Source of the DNA: Variovorax paradoxus NBRC 15149
GTDB taxonomy: Bacteria > Pseudomonadota > Gammaproteobacteria > Burkholderiales > Burkholderiaceae_C
Length of the DNA stretch: 64,000 nt
NCBI RefSeq assembly: GCF_001591365.1
Contig: NZ_BCUT01000005.1
Location: 434,001 to 498,000, forward strand
Direction: 5' to 3'
A model generated the notes under the pieces. The model searched no databases. It was not told the DNA's origin and saw only the letters and a list, made by a program, of their open reading frames with translations. Made by a program: the position numbers and the translations under genes. The stretch's first letter is position 1; the number at the start of each line of letters is the position of its first letter. Below are positions 17,040 through 26,211 of this stretch, piece by piece.

Positions 17040-17987
17040 ATGAGCACCGAAAAGCACAGGGTCGTGGTCAGGCGCGTGGCCGCCCATGGGGGCGGCGGGC
17101 ACGGCGGCGGCTGGAAGATCGCCTATGCCGACTTCATGACCGCCATGATGGCGTTTTTCCTCGTGATGTGGCTCTTGTCCAATACCTCGCCGAAGCAGCG
17201 CGAGGGCATCGCCGAGCACTTCCGCATGCCGCTGAAGGTGGCGCTCAGCGGCGGCGAGAAGAGCAGCACCAGCATCAGCGTGGTGCCCGGCGGCGGCATG
17301 GACCCGAGCACGCGGGCCGACGGCGAGGTGCAGCGCGCCGACGCCGAGGACGACGCCGATGCGGACCGCCTGGCCAGCATGAAGGAGCGGCTGGACAAGC
17401 TCATCGAGAACAGCCCGGTGTTCCGCCAGTTCCGCTCGCAGATCCTGATCGACATCACGACCGAGGGCCTGCGCCTGCAGATCGTGGACAACGAGAACCG
17501 CCCGATGTTCGACCTGGCCAGTGCGCAGGTGGTGCCGCACATGCGCGCCATCCTGCGCGAGCTCGGACCCACGCTCAACGAGCTGCCCAACAAGATCACG
17601 CTGTCGGGCCACACCGATGCCTTCGTCTACAGCAACGGCGACCGCTCCTACGGCAACTGGGAGCTGTCGGCCGACCGGGCCAACGCCTCGCGGCGCGAGC
17701 TGGTGATGGGCGGCATGGCCGAGAACAAGGTGCTGCGCGTGGTCGGCCTGGCCGACAGCATGCACCTGGACCGCAGCAATCCGCGCAACCCGATCAACCG
17801 GCGCATCAGCATCATCCTGCTGAACCACCGCACCCAGCAGCAGATCGAGAACGAGAACAGCGGCGGTGGCGGTGCCGGCGCCATCCTGCCGGCAAGGGCG
17901 AAGGCATCGCCGCCGCCACTGCTTTCCGCGCCCACCGACAACCTCAAGGTGACCGTCAAAGGGTCGCCGGCAGCCACGCACCCCTAA
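17040..17987 (+). CDS. motB: Flagellar motor stator protein MotB
   Basis: MotB anchors the stator to peptidoglycan. In this 315-residue protein a single membrane segment (about 32-48) begins with Asp31 (YADFMTAMMAFFLVMW), the proton-binding aspartate of the family (Asp32 in E. coli). The OmpA-like peptidoglycan-binding domain lies at about 130-265 (LSGHTDAFVYSNG, then LSADRANASRRELV). A Gly-rich stretch precedes the membrane segment and a Pro/Ala tail ends the protein. CheA starts 43 bases downstream. Confidence 0.96.
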   Translation: MSTEKHRVVVRRVAAHGGGGHGGGWKIAYADFMTAMMAFFLVMWLLSNTSPKQREGIAEHFRMPLKVALSGGEKSSTSISVVPGGGMDPSTRADGEVQRADAEDDADADRLASMKERLDKLIENSPVFRQFRSQILIDITTEGLRLQIVDNENRPMFDLASAQVVPHMRAILRELGPTLNELPNKITLSGHTDAFVYSNGDRSYGNWELSADRANASRRELVMGGMAENKVLRVVGLADSMHLDRSNPRNPINRRISIILLNHRTQQQIENENSGGGGAGAILPARAKASPPPLLSAPTDNLKVTVKGSPAATHP

Positions 17988-18030
17988 AGACATTGACGCC
18001 GGCACGCATGCACGCCGGTTCGGAGCAACG

Positions 18031-20091
18031 ATGGATCTCAGTCAGTTCACACAGGCATTTTTTGTCGAAGCCGTCGAGCTTCTGGCGCAGATGGAGCAGC
18101 TGCTTCTCGAGCTGGACGCCGAGGCGCCCGACAGCGAGCAGCTCAACGCCATCTTCCGTGCCGCGCATTCGATCAAGGGCGGCGCGGCCACCTTCGGCTT
18201 CGTTGCGCTGACCGACACCACCCATCTTCTGGAAACCCTGCTGGACCGCGCGCGCCACGGCCAGCTGACGCTGAGCCGCTCGATGATCGATTCATTCCTG
18301 GAAACGAAGGACGCCTTGCAAGAACAACTGATCGCCTACCAGGCCGAGAACGAACCCGACCCCGAGCGCGTGGCGCACATCTGCGAGGTGCTGCGCCAGC
18401 TGGCGCTGGAGAGCGACGTTGCCCAGGCGGCGCCTGCACCGGCACCCGTGCCTGCACCCGCACCCGCACCCGCCGCCATGCCCGTTGCTGCCGTCGCCGC
18501 TGTGTCCGCGGCGGGCGGGGCGCTGCGCATCCGCTTCTCGCGCCTGTCCGACAGCGAATGCGAGCTGCTCGCCGACGAGCTCGGCAACCTCGGCAAGCTG
18601 CTGTCGCGCACGCGCAGCGGCGACCAGCTCACGGTGCTGCTCGACACCAGCTGCGCGCCAGACGACATCGTGGCCGTGTGCTGCTTCGTCATCGACGAAT
18701 CGCAGATCGAGATCACGGCCGAGCCGGCTGGCGGCGATGCGGCTCCTGCGGCCGCGCCCATGGCCGCCGCGCCGGCCGCACCGGTGGCCGCGGCATCGCA
18801 GCCCGCTCCAGCGCCGGCCAACGCAGCACCCCGGGCGGCTTCCGCTTCGGCCGCCGCAGCAGGCGCCAAGGATTCGAGTTCGATCCGCGTCGACGTGGAA
18901 AAGGTCGACCAGCTCATCAACCTGGTGGGCGAGCTGGTGATCACGCAGTCGATGCTCACGCAGGCCGCCACCATGCTCGACCCGGTGGAATGCGAGCGCT
19001 TCCTGAGCGGCCTCGGCCACCTGGAGCGCAACGCGCGCGACCTGCAGGAATCGGTGATGTCGATCCGCATGATGCCGATGGACTATGTGTTCAGTCGCTT
19101 CCCGCGCGTGATCCGCGACGTCAGCGCCAAGCTCGGCAAGGAAGTGCGCCTGGACACCTTCGGCAAGGAGACCGAGCTCGACAAGGGCCTGATCGAGCGC
19201 ATCATCGACCCGCTCACGCACCTGGTGCGCAACAGCCTGGACCACGGCATCGAGACGCCGGCGCAGCGCATCGCCAAGGGCAAGGAAGCCGAAGGGCAGC
19301 TGCTGCTGTCGGCGCAGCACCATGGCGGCAACATCGTGATCGAGGTCAGCGACGACGGCGCGGGCCTGAACCGCCAGAAGATCCTCGCCAAGGCCATGCA
19401 GCAGGGCCTGCCCGTGACCGACACCATGCCCGACGACGAGGTGTGGCAGCTGATCTTCGCGCCCGGCTTCTCCACGGCCGAGCAGGTCACCGACATCTCG
19501 GGCCGCGGCGTCGGCATGGACGTGGTCAAGCGCAACATCCAGGAGATGGGCGGGCACGTGGAGATCAGCTCGCGCGAGGGCTGGGGCACCACCACCCGCA
19601 TCGTGCTGCCGCTCACGCTGGCCATCCTCAACGGCATGTCGGTCAAGGTGGGCAGCGAGGCCTACATCCTGCCGCTGAGCTACGTGATCGAGTCGCTGCA
19701 GCCGCGCACCGAGCACCTGCATTCGATCACCAGCGATGGCCATGTGATCAAGGTGCGCGGCGAGTACCTGCCGCTGATCGAGCTGCACGGCGTGTTCGAC
19801 GTGGCCGGCGCGCAGACCGATCCGACCCAGGGGATATTGGTGATCGTGCAGGCCGGCGAGACGCGCTTCGCGCTGCTGGTGGACGAGCTGCTCGGCCAGC
19901 ACCAGGTGGTGGTCAAGAACCTGGAGACCAACTACCGCAAGGTGCCGGGCATTTCGGCCGCCACGATCCTGGGCGACGGCAGCGTGGCTTTCATCATCGA
20001 CGTCGATGCCATGCCGCGCATCCAGCGCGCGCACGTGGAGCGCGCCACCGTGCTGGCCCGCGCGGCGCGCACGGAGCCGGTCGCGGCCTGA
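18031..20091 (+). CDS. cheA: Chemotaxis histidine kinase CheA
   Basis: CheA phosphorylates CheY and CheB in response to receptors. Of 686 residues, the HPt domain (1-105) carries the phospho-accepting His46 (AAHSIKGG). An Ala/Pro linker (about 132-160) leads to a P2-like domain (about 165-235), and a second linker spans about 236-284. The dimerisation domain starts at about 285, the HATPase domain at about 395 (HLVRNSLDHGIE, then DDGAGL, then SGRGVGMDVV), and the CheW-like domain at about 535-680. All kinase boxes look intact. No cheW gene follows; an EAL/HDOD gene takes that place. Confidence 0.97.
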   Translation: MDLSQFTQAFFVEAVELLAQMEQLLLELDAEAPDSEQLNAIFRAAHSIKGGAATFGFVALTDTTHLLETLLDRARHGQLTLSRSMIDSFLETKDALQEQLIAYQAENEPDPERVAHICEVLRQLALESDVAQAAPAPAPVPAPAPAPAAMPVAAVAAVSAAGGALRIRFSRLSDSECELLADELGNLGKLLSRTRSGDQLTVLLDTSCAPDDIVAVCCFVIDESQIEITAEPAGGDAAPAAAPMAAAPAAPVAAASQPAPAPANAAPRAASASAAAAGAKDSSSIRVDVEKVDQLINLVGELVITQSMLTQAATMLDPVECERFLSGLGHLERNARDLQESVMSIRMMPMDYVFSRFPRVIRDVSAKLGKEVRLDTFGKETELDKGLIERIIDPLTHLVRNSLDHGIETPAQRIAKGKEAEGQLLLSAQHHGGNIVIEVSDDGAGLNRQKILAKAMQQGLPVTDTMPDDEVWQLIFAPGFSTAEQVTDISGRGVGMDVVKRNIQEMGGHVEISSREGWGTTTRIVLPLTLAILNGMSVKVGSEAYILPLSYVIESLQPRTEHLHSITSDGHVIKVRGEYLPLIELHGVFDVAGAQTDPTQGILVIVQAGETRFALLVDELLGQHQVVVKNLETNYRKVPGISAATILGDGSVAFIIDVDAMPRIQRAHVERATVLARAARTEPVAA

Positions 20092-20127
20092 CGGATACGA
20101 CAGAGACAACCCCACGGAGACGATGCA

Positions 20128-21444
20128 ATGCGTTTTGATTTTTTCCGGCGCAGCGCGGCCGAGGAAACGCCGGCAGCCGAAACGGCCCAGGGCCTGGCGA
20201 TGCCGCGCAATGCAGAGGGCTTTGTGGCCTACACCTTGCTGCTCGATGCGCACAAGCGCGTCGCAGGCTACAGGCTCGCCTGGCGCGCGGCCGCCAGGCC
20301 CGAAGAAGCGCCGGATGCGATCAGCCAGTTCAAGTCGCTCGTGGCCTGCGTGACGGAACACCTCAACCCGCCGGACACGCCATGGCGGCTGGGGCGCAGC
20401 GAACTGTTCTTCGACGTGAATGCCGAATTGCTGGCGCTGGGCGCGCTGCAGTCGCTGCCGCCCGAGTACACCGTGCTGTGCGTGGAGCTCGGCGACCTGG
20501 CCAACGAGGAGCTGCGGCCGATATTGCACTTCCTGCACGAGCAGGGGTTCAGCTTCATGCTGTGCCGCGCCAAGGCGCTGCCCGAAGATCCCGAACTGCT
20601 CGGCCTGGTGAGCCATTTCGACGTGGGTGCCGGCGATCCCCTGCTGGTGGCGGCCGCGCGCGGCAAGGAGCTGCCCGACCACATGCCGATCCAGCCGATC
20701 GCCACGCGCATGGCCTCGTGGAAAGACTTCGAAGCCTGCGCCGTACGCCGCGTCGACGTGTTCGCCGATCCGAGCTGCGGCCTGCCGCTGCCGCCTGCGG
20801 CGAGCACCGGCAGCCATGCGCTGCAGCCCGAGTCGGTGCTGATCATGCGGCTCTTGCAGATGATCCAGCGCAACGAGGACCTGCGCGAGATCGAGGCCGC
20901 CCTCAAGCGCGATGCCGCGCTCACCTACCGGCTGCTGCGCCACATGAATTCGCCGGCCGTGGGTGCCGGCGTCGAGATCCATTCGCTACACCACGCGGTG
21001 ACGATGCTCGGCTACTCGCCGCTGTTCCGCTGGCTCTCGCTGCTGCTGGCCACCAGCAACCCCATGGGCAGCCCGCCCTTCATGATGAAGAAGGCCATCA
21101 TGCGCGGCCGCTTCGTCGAGCTGATGGGCGAGATCATGCTGCCGCGGGGCGAGTCGGACAACCTGTTCGTGGTCGGCATGTTCTCGCTGATCGACCAGCT
21201 GCTGGGCATTCCGATGCAGGAGGTGCTCAACAAGGTGCAGCTGTCCGATTCGGTCCAGCAGGCCATCCTCACGCGCGGTGGCGTGTACGGCCCCTTCCTC
21301 TCGCTGGCCGAGGCCTGCGAGCTGGACACCGGCGAGGCGGCGCGCCTGGCGGAGGCGCTGCTCCTGAGCGCGAGCCAGGTGAATGCCGCGCATTTGTCGG
21401 CACTGGCCTGGTCGCAGGACGTGATCCCGGCCGAAGCCGCCTAG
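20128..21444 (+). CDS. EAL-like/HDOD signalling protein in the che cluster
   Basis: The product is 438 residues. The N-terminal 200 residues look like a degenerate EAL domain: the fold pattern fits (FVAYTLLLDAHKRVAGYRL, FFDVNAELL), but the catalytic EAL motif and metal ligands are absent. The C-terminal half is an HDOD domain (about 230-425, ALKRDAALTYRLLRHMNSPA). This domain pair occurs in YuxH-type proteins linked to c-di-GMP. Enzymatic activity is not expected; binding or scaffolding is more likely. It sits between cheA and cheR with short spacing, so it is probably co-transcribed with chemotaxis genes. Its partner is unknown. Confidence 0.85.
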   Translation: MRFDFFRRSAAEETPAAETAQGLAMPRNAEGFVAYTLLLDAHKRVAGYRLAWRAAARPEEAPDAISQFKSLVACVTEHLNPPDTPWRLGRSELFFDVNAELLALGALQSLPPEYTVLCVELGDLANEELRPILHFLHEQGFSFMLCRAKALPEDPELLGLVSHFDVGAGDPLLVAAARGKELPDHMPIQPIATRMASWKDFEACAVRRVDVFADPSCGLPLPPAASTGSHALQPESVLIMRLLQMIQRNEDLREIEAALKRDAALTYRLLRHMNSPAVGAGVEIHSLHHAVTMLGYSPLFRWLSLLLATSNPMGSPPFMMKKAIMRGRFVELMGEIMLPRGESDNLFVVGMFSLIDQLLGIPMQEVLNKVQLSDSVQQAILTRGGVYGPFLSLAEACELDTGEAARLAEALLLSASQVNAAHLSALAWSQDVIPAEAA

Positions 21445-21456
21445 CGAGATGCGCGC

Positions 21457-22278
21457 ATGACTTCCGAATTCCTTTTCACCGACGGCGATTTTTCGCGCAT
21501 TCGCACGCTCATCCACCGGCGCGCCGGCATCGCGCTGGGCGAGCACAAGCGGCAGATGGTGTACAGCCGGCTCTCGCGCCGGTTGCGCGAGCTCGGGCTG
21601 CCCGAATTCTCGGCCTACCTGGCCATGCTGGAAGACAGCCGCGACGGCCAGGAGTGGCAGCTGTTCATCAACTCGCTGACCACCAACCTGACCTCGTTCT
21701 TCCGCGAGGCGCACCACTTTCCGGTGCTTGCGGAACTGGCGCGCAAGTGCACCCAGCCGCCCACCGTCTGGTGCGCAGCCGCATCGACGGGCGAGGAGCC
21801 CTATTCGATCGCGATCACGCTGATGGAGGCGCTCGGCGAGCGTGCGAGCGCAGCGCGCGTGATTGCCACCGACATCGACACCGCGGTGCTGGCCCGCGCG
21901 TCGGCCGGCGTCTTCACGATGGAGCAGGTCAACCGCATGTCCACCGAGCGCCTGCGGCGCTTCTTCAACAAGGGCACCGGCGCGAACGCCGGCAAGGTGC
22001 GGGTGCGTCCCGAGGTGGCCGCCATGGTCAAGTTCTCGCGGCTCAACCTGCTCGATACGTCATGGCCCGTGAAGGAGCCGGTGGACGCGATCTTCTGCCG
22101 CAACGTGATGATCTATTTCGACAAGCCCACGCAGAAGAAGCTGCTCGACCGCTTCATGCCGCTGCTCAAGCCGAACGGCCTGCTGTTCGCAGGGCATTCG
22201 GAGAACGCCTCGCTGGTCAACCAGAGCTTCAAGACGGTCGGGCAGACGGTGTACGCGCTGGGCAAGGCGCGTGCATGA
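21457..22278 (+). CDS. cheR: Chemotaxis receptor methyltransferase CheR
   Basis: CheR adds methyl groups from S-adenosylmethionine to receptor glutamates for adaptation. The 273-residue protein has the N-terminal helical domain (RTLIHRRAGIALGEHKRQMV), the conserved TNLTSFFREAHHF, the SAM-binding loop (VWCAAASTGEEPYSIA, about 107-122) and FCRNVMIYFD (about 212-221). It starts 13 bases after the EAL/HDOD gene and overlaps cheD (ATGA). Confidence 0.97.
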   Translation: MTSEFLFTDGDFSRIRTLIHRRAGIALGEHKRQMVYSRLSRRLRELGLPEFSAYLAMLEDSRDGQEWQLFINSLTTNLTSFFREAHHFPVLAELARKCTQPPTVWCAAASTGEEPYSIAITLMEALGERASAARVIATDIDTAVLARASAGVFTMEQVNRMSTERLRRFFNKGTGANAGKVRVRPEVAAMVKFSRLNLLDTSWPVKEPVDAIFCRNVMIYFDKPTQKKLLDRFMPLLKPNGLLFAGHSENASLVNQSFKTVGQTVYALGKARA

Positions 22279-22928
22279 ACACGAATGCGAACACCCATCT
22301 TGCTGCGCAGAAGGGCTTCCTGCCCGCGGCCGTGCCGGGTTCGGTGGCCACGCACCACTACTTCGACCGCGACTTCGATTGCGCCGCGGTCAAGCTGCTG
22401 CCGGCGGAGTACTACGTGACCGATGCCGGTGTGCTGTTGACGACGGTGCTGGGCTCCTGCGTGGCGGCCTGCATCACCGACGTGGAGGCGGGCGTGGCCG
22501 GCATGAACCACTTCATGCTGCCCGACGACGCCGAGGCGGGCTCGCGCGAGCAGGCCGGTGCCATGCGCTACGGTGCGCATGCGATGGACGTGCTGATCGC
22601 CGAGCTGCTGCGCGCGGGCGCACGCCGCGAACGGCTCAAGGCCAAGGTCTTTGGCGGCGCCGCGGTGCTGGCGAACATGACCATGCTCAACATCGGCGGG
22701 CGCAATGCCGACTTTGTCCTGCGCTACCTCGAGAAGCAGCGCATCGCCGTCGCTGCGCAGGACCTGCGCGGCCTGCATGCGCGCCGCGTGTGCCTGCTGC
22801 CGGAGAGCGGCAAGGCGGTGGTGCGCAAGCTGCGCGCGCCGGTCGACATCCAGGCGGTCCAGCGCGACGAGGGCGAACTGCTGCGCAAATGGTCCGCCAC
22901 ATATGGCAAGGGAAGCTGGATCGCATGA
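22275..22928 (+). CDS. cheD: Chemoreceptor glutamine deamidase CheD
   Basis: CheD deamidates receptor glutamines and in some bacteria helps CheC-type phosphatases. The product is 217 residues. The catalytic Cys lies in TTVLGSCVAACITD (about 56-69) and the catalytic His in MNHFMLPDD (about 77-85). KVFGGAAVL follows at about 125. The N-terminal 30 residues are variable. It is coupled to cheR and cheB by ATGA overlaps on both sides, which fixes its start. Confidence 0.96.
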   Translation: MNTNANTHLAAQKGFLPAAVPGSVATHHYFDRDFDCAAVKLLPAEYYVTDAGVLLTTVLGSCVAACITDVEAGVAGMNHFMLPDDAEAGSREQAGAMRYGAHAMDVLIAELLRAGARRERLKAKVFGGAAVLANMTMLNIGGRNADFVLRYLEKQRIAVAAQDLRGLHARRVCLLPESGKAVVRKLRAPVDIQAVQRDEGELLRKWSATYGKGSWIA

Positions 22929-24004
22929 AGAAAATCAAGGTACTTTGCGTCGACGACTCGGCGCTGATCCGCAGCGTGATGACCGAGATCATCAACAGCC
23001 AGGCCGACATGACGGTGGTCGGCACCGCGGCCGATCCGCTGCAGGCGCGCGACCTCATCAAGGTGACGAACCCCGATGTGCTCACGCTCGACGTCGAGAT
23101 GCCGCGCATGGACGGCCTCGAATTCCTCGAGAAGCTCATGCGCCTGCGGCCGATGCCGGTGGTCATGGTGTCGTCGCTGACCGAGCGCGGCTCGGAGATT
23201 GCGCTGCGCGCGCTGGAGCTGGGCGCGATCGATTTCGTGACCAAGCCGCGGCTCGGCGTGCGCGACGGCCTCTTGCAATACACCGAGCTCATCGCCGGCA
23301 AGATCCGCACGGCCGCCGCGGCGCGGCTGCTGCCGGGCCGGCACGGCGCCTCGGCCAAGAGTGCGGGCGAAAACCCGCAGGAGCCGCTGCTGCGCAGCCC
23401 GCTCCTGAGCACCGAGAAGCTCATCATCATCGGCGCCTCCACCGGCGGCACCGAGGCCATCCGCGAGGTGCTGCTGCCGCTGCCGCCCGATGCGCCCGCG
23501 GTGCTCATTGCGCAGCACATGCCGGCCGGCTTCACGCGCTCGTTCGCGCAGCGCCTGAACGGCCTGTGCCGCATCACCGTGAAGGAAGCCGAGCATGGCG
23601 AACGCGTGCTGCCGGGCTACGCCTACATCGCGCCTGGCGGCTTTCACCTGTCGCTCGGGCGAAGCGGCGCCAACTACGTGGCGCAGCTCGACCAGGAGCC
23701 GCCGGTGAACCGCCACCGCCCCTCGATCGACGTGCTGTTCGATTCGGCCGCCAGGCACGCCGGCAAGAACGCGATCGGAATGATCCTCACGGGCATGGGC
23801 CGGGACGGTGCCGAAGGCCTGCTGCGCATGAAGCAGGCCGGTGCCTACACCTTTGCGCAGGACGAGGCCAGCTGCGTGGTCTTCGGCATGCCGCGCGAGG
23901 CCATCGCCCTGGGCGCGGCCGATGAAGTGGCGCCGCTGGCAGAGATGGGGCGCCGCGTGCTGGCCCATCTGCGCACCTTCGGCGAACGCACGAACCGTGT
24001 TTGA
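22925..24004 (+). CDS. cheB: Chemotaxis methylesterase/response regulator CheB
   Basis: CheB removes methyl groups from receptors when phosphorylated by CheA. The 359-residue protein has a receiver domain (1-120) with the acidic pair in VLCVDDSALIR and the phospho-acceptor Asp in LTLDVEMPRMDG (about residue 57). A linker leads to the esterase domain (about 160-350). Its catalytic Ser is in IGASTGGTEAI (about 168), His in AQHMPAGFT (about 198) and Asp in GMGRDGAEGL (about 290). The start overlaps cheD. Confidence 0.97.
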   Translation: MKKIKVLCVDDSALIRSVMTEIINSQADMTVVGTAADPLQARDLIKVTNPDVLTLDVEMPRMDGLEFLEKLMRLRPMPVVMVSSLTERGSEIALRALELGAIDFVTKPRLGVRDGLLQYTELIAGKIRTAAAARLLPGRHGASAKSAGENPQEPLLRSPLLSTEKLIIIGASTGGTEAIREVLLPLPPDAPAVLIAQHMPAGFTRSFAQRLNGLCRITVKEAEHGERVLPGYAYIAPGGFHLSLGRSGANYVAQLDQEPPVNRHRPSIDVLFDSAARHAGKNAIGMILTGMGRDGAEGLLRMKQAGAYTFAQDEASCVVFGMPREAIALGAADEVAPLAEMGRRVLAHLRTFGERTNRV

Positions 24005-24030
24005 AAACGAACTGTTGGAGTTGAAGAATC

Positions 24031-24429
24031 GTGATTGACAAGAGCATCAAAATTTTGGTCGTGGACGACTTCCCGACCATGCGGCGCATCGTGCGCAACC
24101 TGCTGAAGGAACTCGAGTTCCTGAACGTCGACGAGGCCGAGGACGGCGCGGCCGGCATCGAGAAGCTGCGCGGCGGCAACTTCGGCTTTGTGGTGTCGGA
24201 CTGGAACATGCCCAACATGGACGGCCTCACCATGCTGCAGACCATCCGCGCCGACCCCGAGCTTGCCAAGCTGCCGGTGCTGATGGTCACGGCCGAGGCC
24301 AAGAAGGAAAACATCATCGCGGCCGCGCAGGCCGGCGCCAACGGCTATGTGGTCAAGCCCTTCACGGCGGCCACGCTCGAGGAAAAGATCACCAAGATCT
24401 TCGAGAAGCTCCAGAAAGAGGCGGCCTGA
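24031..24429 (+). CDS. cheY: Chemotaxis response regulator CheY
   Basis: CheY carries the signal from CheA to FliM. The 132-residue receiver domain has Asp12/Asp13 (VVDDFPTMRRI), the phospho-acceptor Asp57 (FVVSDWNMPNMDG), the switch Thr in VLMVTAEAKKEN and Lys in VVKPF, all as in E. coli. It begins with GTG at 24031; GGAG lies 10 bases upstream. It is followed one base later by cheZ, its phosphatase. Confidence 0.97.
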   Translation: MIDKSIKILVVDDFPTMRRIVRNLLKELEFLNVDEAEDGAAGIEKLRGGNFGFVVSDWNMPNMDGLTMLQTIRADPELAKLPVLMVTAEAKKENIIAAAQAGANGYVVKPFTAATLEEKITKIFEKLQKEAA

Positions 24430-24430
24430 C

Positions 24431-25087
24431 ATGACACACGCTGCGCTCGAACCCGCGGAGCACGGGAACACGGCCGAAGAGTTGCTCGGGCGCATCGGGC
24501 ACCTGACGCGGCAATTGCGCGAAGGCCTGCGCGAGCTGGGCCTGGACAAGCAGGTTGCCAAGGCCGCGCAGGCCATTCCCGATGCGCGCGACCGCCTGGG
24601 CTACATCGCCTCCATGACCGAGCGGGCGGCGCACCGCGCGCTCAACGCCATCGACCTGGCGCAGCCGCTGCAGGAAGACCTTGCAAGCAACGCCAAGGGC
24701 CTGAGCCGGCGCTGGGACGAATGGTTTGCAAACCCGGTCGAGCTGGACCATGCGCGCCAGCTCGTGATGGACACACGCGGCTACCTGCAGGACGTGCCGC
24801 AGAAGGCCGGTGCCATCAACACGCAGCTGATCGAGATCCTGATGGCGCAGGACTTCCAGGACCTCACGGGCCAGGTCATCAAGAAGATGATGGAAGTGGT
24901 CAACGACGTCGAGACCCAGCTGCTGCAGGTGCTGATCGACAACTCGCACCTCGACAAGCACGCCGAGAAGCGCCACGAGGCCGAAGCGAGCAGCCTGCAG
25001 AACGGCCCGCAGGTGGTGCCCGGCAACCCGGAGGCCGTCACGGGCCAGGCGCAGGTCGACGACCTGCTGGAGAGCCTCGGGTTCTGA
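24431..25087 (+). CDS. cheZ: CheY-phosphate phosphatase CheZ
   Basis: CheZ speeds removal of phosphate from CheY. The product is 218 residues and mostly helical. The catalytic helix segment LMAQDFQDLTGQVIKKMM (about 139-156) includes the conserved Asp and Gln of the DxxxQ motif. The C-terminal CheY-binding peptide QVDDLLESLGF ends the protein, after an unstructured linker. It is the last gene of the chemotaxis set; the following genes are unrelated by function but only 33 bases away. Confidence 0.96.
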   Translation: MTHAALEPAEHGNTAEELLGRIGHLTRQLREGLRELGLDKQVAKAAQAIPDARDRLGYIASMTERAAHRALNAIDLAQPLQEDLASNAKGLSRRWDEWFANPVELDHARQLVMDTRGYLQDVPQKAGAINTQLIEILMAQDFQDLTGQVIKKMMEVVNDVETQLLQVLIDNSHLDKHAEKRHEAEASSLQNGPQVVPGNPEAVTGQAQVDDLLESLGF

Positions 25088-25120
25088 GGCTGCGCGGGTC
25101 CGCCGGCTTACCATCGGGCC

Positions 25121-25705
25121 ATGACTTCCAGCCCCAAGGCAGACCATGCGCAGAGGCTTGCCGCCATGGTGGCCGCATCGGACGAGTTGATGGCCGCACT
25201 GCGGGCCGTCCGCTCGCTCGGGCTGCGGTCCTGGTGCATTGGCGCCGGCGCGATCCGGTCCCTGGTGTGGGACACCCTTCACGGGTTCGACCGGCGCTCG
25301 GCCGTCGAAGACCTGGATGTCGTCTACTTCGACGTGGAGGCCAGTCCGGAGCACGATGCCGGCCTTGAAAACCAGCTTCGTTCGGCCATGCCAGGCTTCA
25401 ATTGGGAAGTGACGAATCAGACGGCCGTGCACCGCTGGTTCGCCGCCGCCCTCGGCCAGGTGGTGCCTCCTCTCGCATCGCTGGAAGAAGGCGTTGCAAC
25501 CTGGCCGGAATTTGCCACCTGCGTCGGTGTCTGGCTGAACGAGGATGAATCGCTGGGCGTCGTCGCGCCGCATGGACTCGACGACCTGTTCGCGCTGCGC
25601 GTCCGGCACAACCCCCTGCGGGCGAGTGTTGCGACCTACCGGCAGCGGGTTGTGGCAAAACGGTTCGGCGAGCGCTGGCCGCGGCTTTTGGTCGAGATGG
25701 GCTGA
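25121..25705 (+). CDS. Nucleotidyltransferase-like protein (NTP_transf_6 type)
   Basis: The product is 194 residues. The N-terminal helix leads to WCIGAGAIRSLVWD (about 38-51) and DLDVVYFD (about 64-71). These match the glycine-rich loop and the paired acidic residues of the minimal nucleotidyltransferase fold in the family once called DUF925. Substrates for this family are not established. It is on the same strand as cheZ, 33 bases downstream, and is followed closely by a GNAT gene, so read-through transcription is possible. No role in motility is suggested by sequence. Confidence 0.75.
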   Translation: MTSSPKADHAQRLAAMVAASDELMAALRAVRSLGLRSWCIGAGAIRSLVWDTLHGFDRRSAVEDLDVVYFDVEASPEHDAGLENQLRSAMPGFNWEVTNQTAVHRWFAAALGQVVPPLASLEEGVATWPEFATCVGVWLNEDESLGVVAPHGLDDLFALRVRHNPLRASVATYRQRVVAKRFGERWPRLLVEMG

Positions 25706-25714
25706 AGGGACAGA

Positions 25715-26170
25715 ATGCGGCCAGCAGCCGGCTTTCAACCCATGAGCAACTTCGAGATCTACACCCCCACGGCCGAGGAAGTGCACTCGGGCGAATTGGG
25801 TCGCCGCATGCGGCAGTTCAACTACCGATTTGTCGGCGAATACGGACAGGTGCAGCCGGTCTGGGTCAGCGCGAAGGACCAGGACGGCGCGCTCGTAGGT
25901 GGCCTGCGCGGGTTTGTATTCCTGCAATGGCTGAACGTGGAGTTGCTGTTCGTGGACGATGCAGCGAGGCGCCAGGGCGTGGGCCGCAGGCTGCTCGCCA
26001 TGGCAGAACACAAAGCCCGCGAACTCGGCGCCCGCAACGCGACGCTGAACACATTCGAATGGCAGGCCCGCGCCTTCTACCTCAAGCAGGGATACGAAGA
26101 GTTCGGGCGCATCGACGACTACATTCAGGGCTTCTACATGGCGTACATGAAGAAAGCGCTGGAACCATAG
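25715..26170 (+). CDS. GNAT-family N-acetyltransferase
   Basis: The product is 151 residues. The acetyl-CoA-binding pattern is visible: VELLFVDDAARRQGVGRRLL (about 71-90) with the QGVGRRL loop, then NTFEWQARAFYLKQGYEE near 112-129. It resembles the small GNAT subfamily in which the last strands contain YxKxGF-type motifs. I use the ATG at 25715 because AAGGGA sits four bases upstream; an ATG at 25742 (MSNFEIYTP) is the other option. The acceptor substrate cannot be told. It begins 9 bases after the nucleotidyltransferase-like gene. Confidence 0.85.
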   Translation: MRPAAGFQPMSNFEIYTPTAEEVHSGELGRRMRQFNYRFVGEYGQVQPVWVSAKDQDGALVGGLRGFVFLQWLNVELLFVDDAARRQGVGRRLLAMAEHKARELGARNATLNTFEWQARAFYLKQGYEEFGRIDDYIQGFYMAYMKKALEP

Positions 26171-26211
26171 CGGCTCCGAACGCCTGCATTCAAAGTCAGG
26201 AGAGGAAGGAT

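Noticed and set aside
18430..18480. Tandem GCACCC-like units in cheA that look like a microsatellite
   Set aside because: They encode an in-frame Ala/Pro linker between CheA domains, which is normal; no sign of phase variation such as a unit count that would shift the frame.
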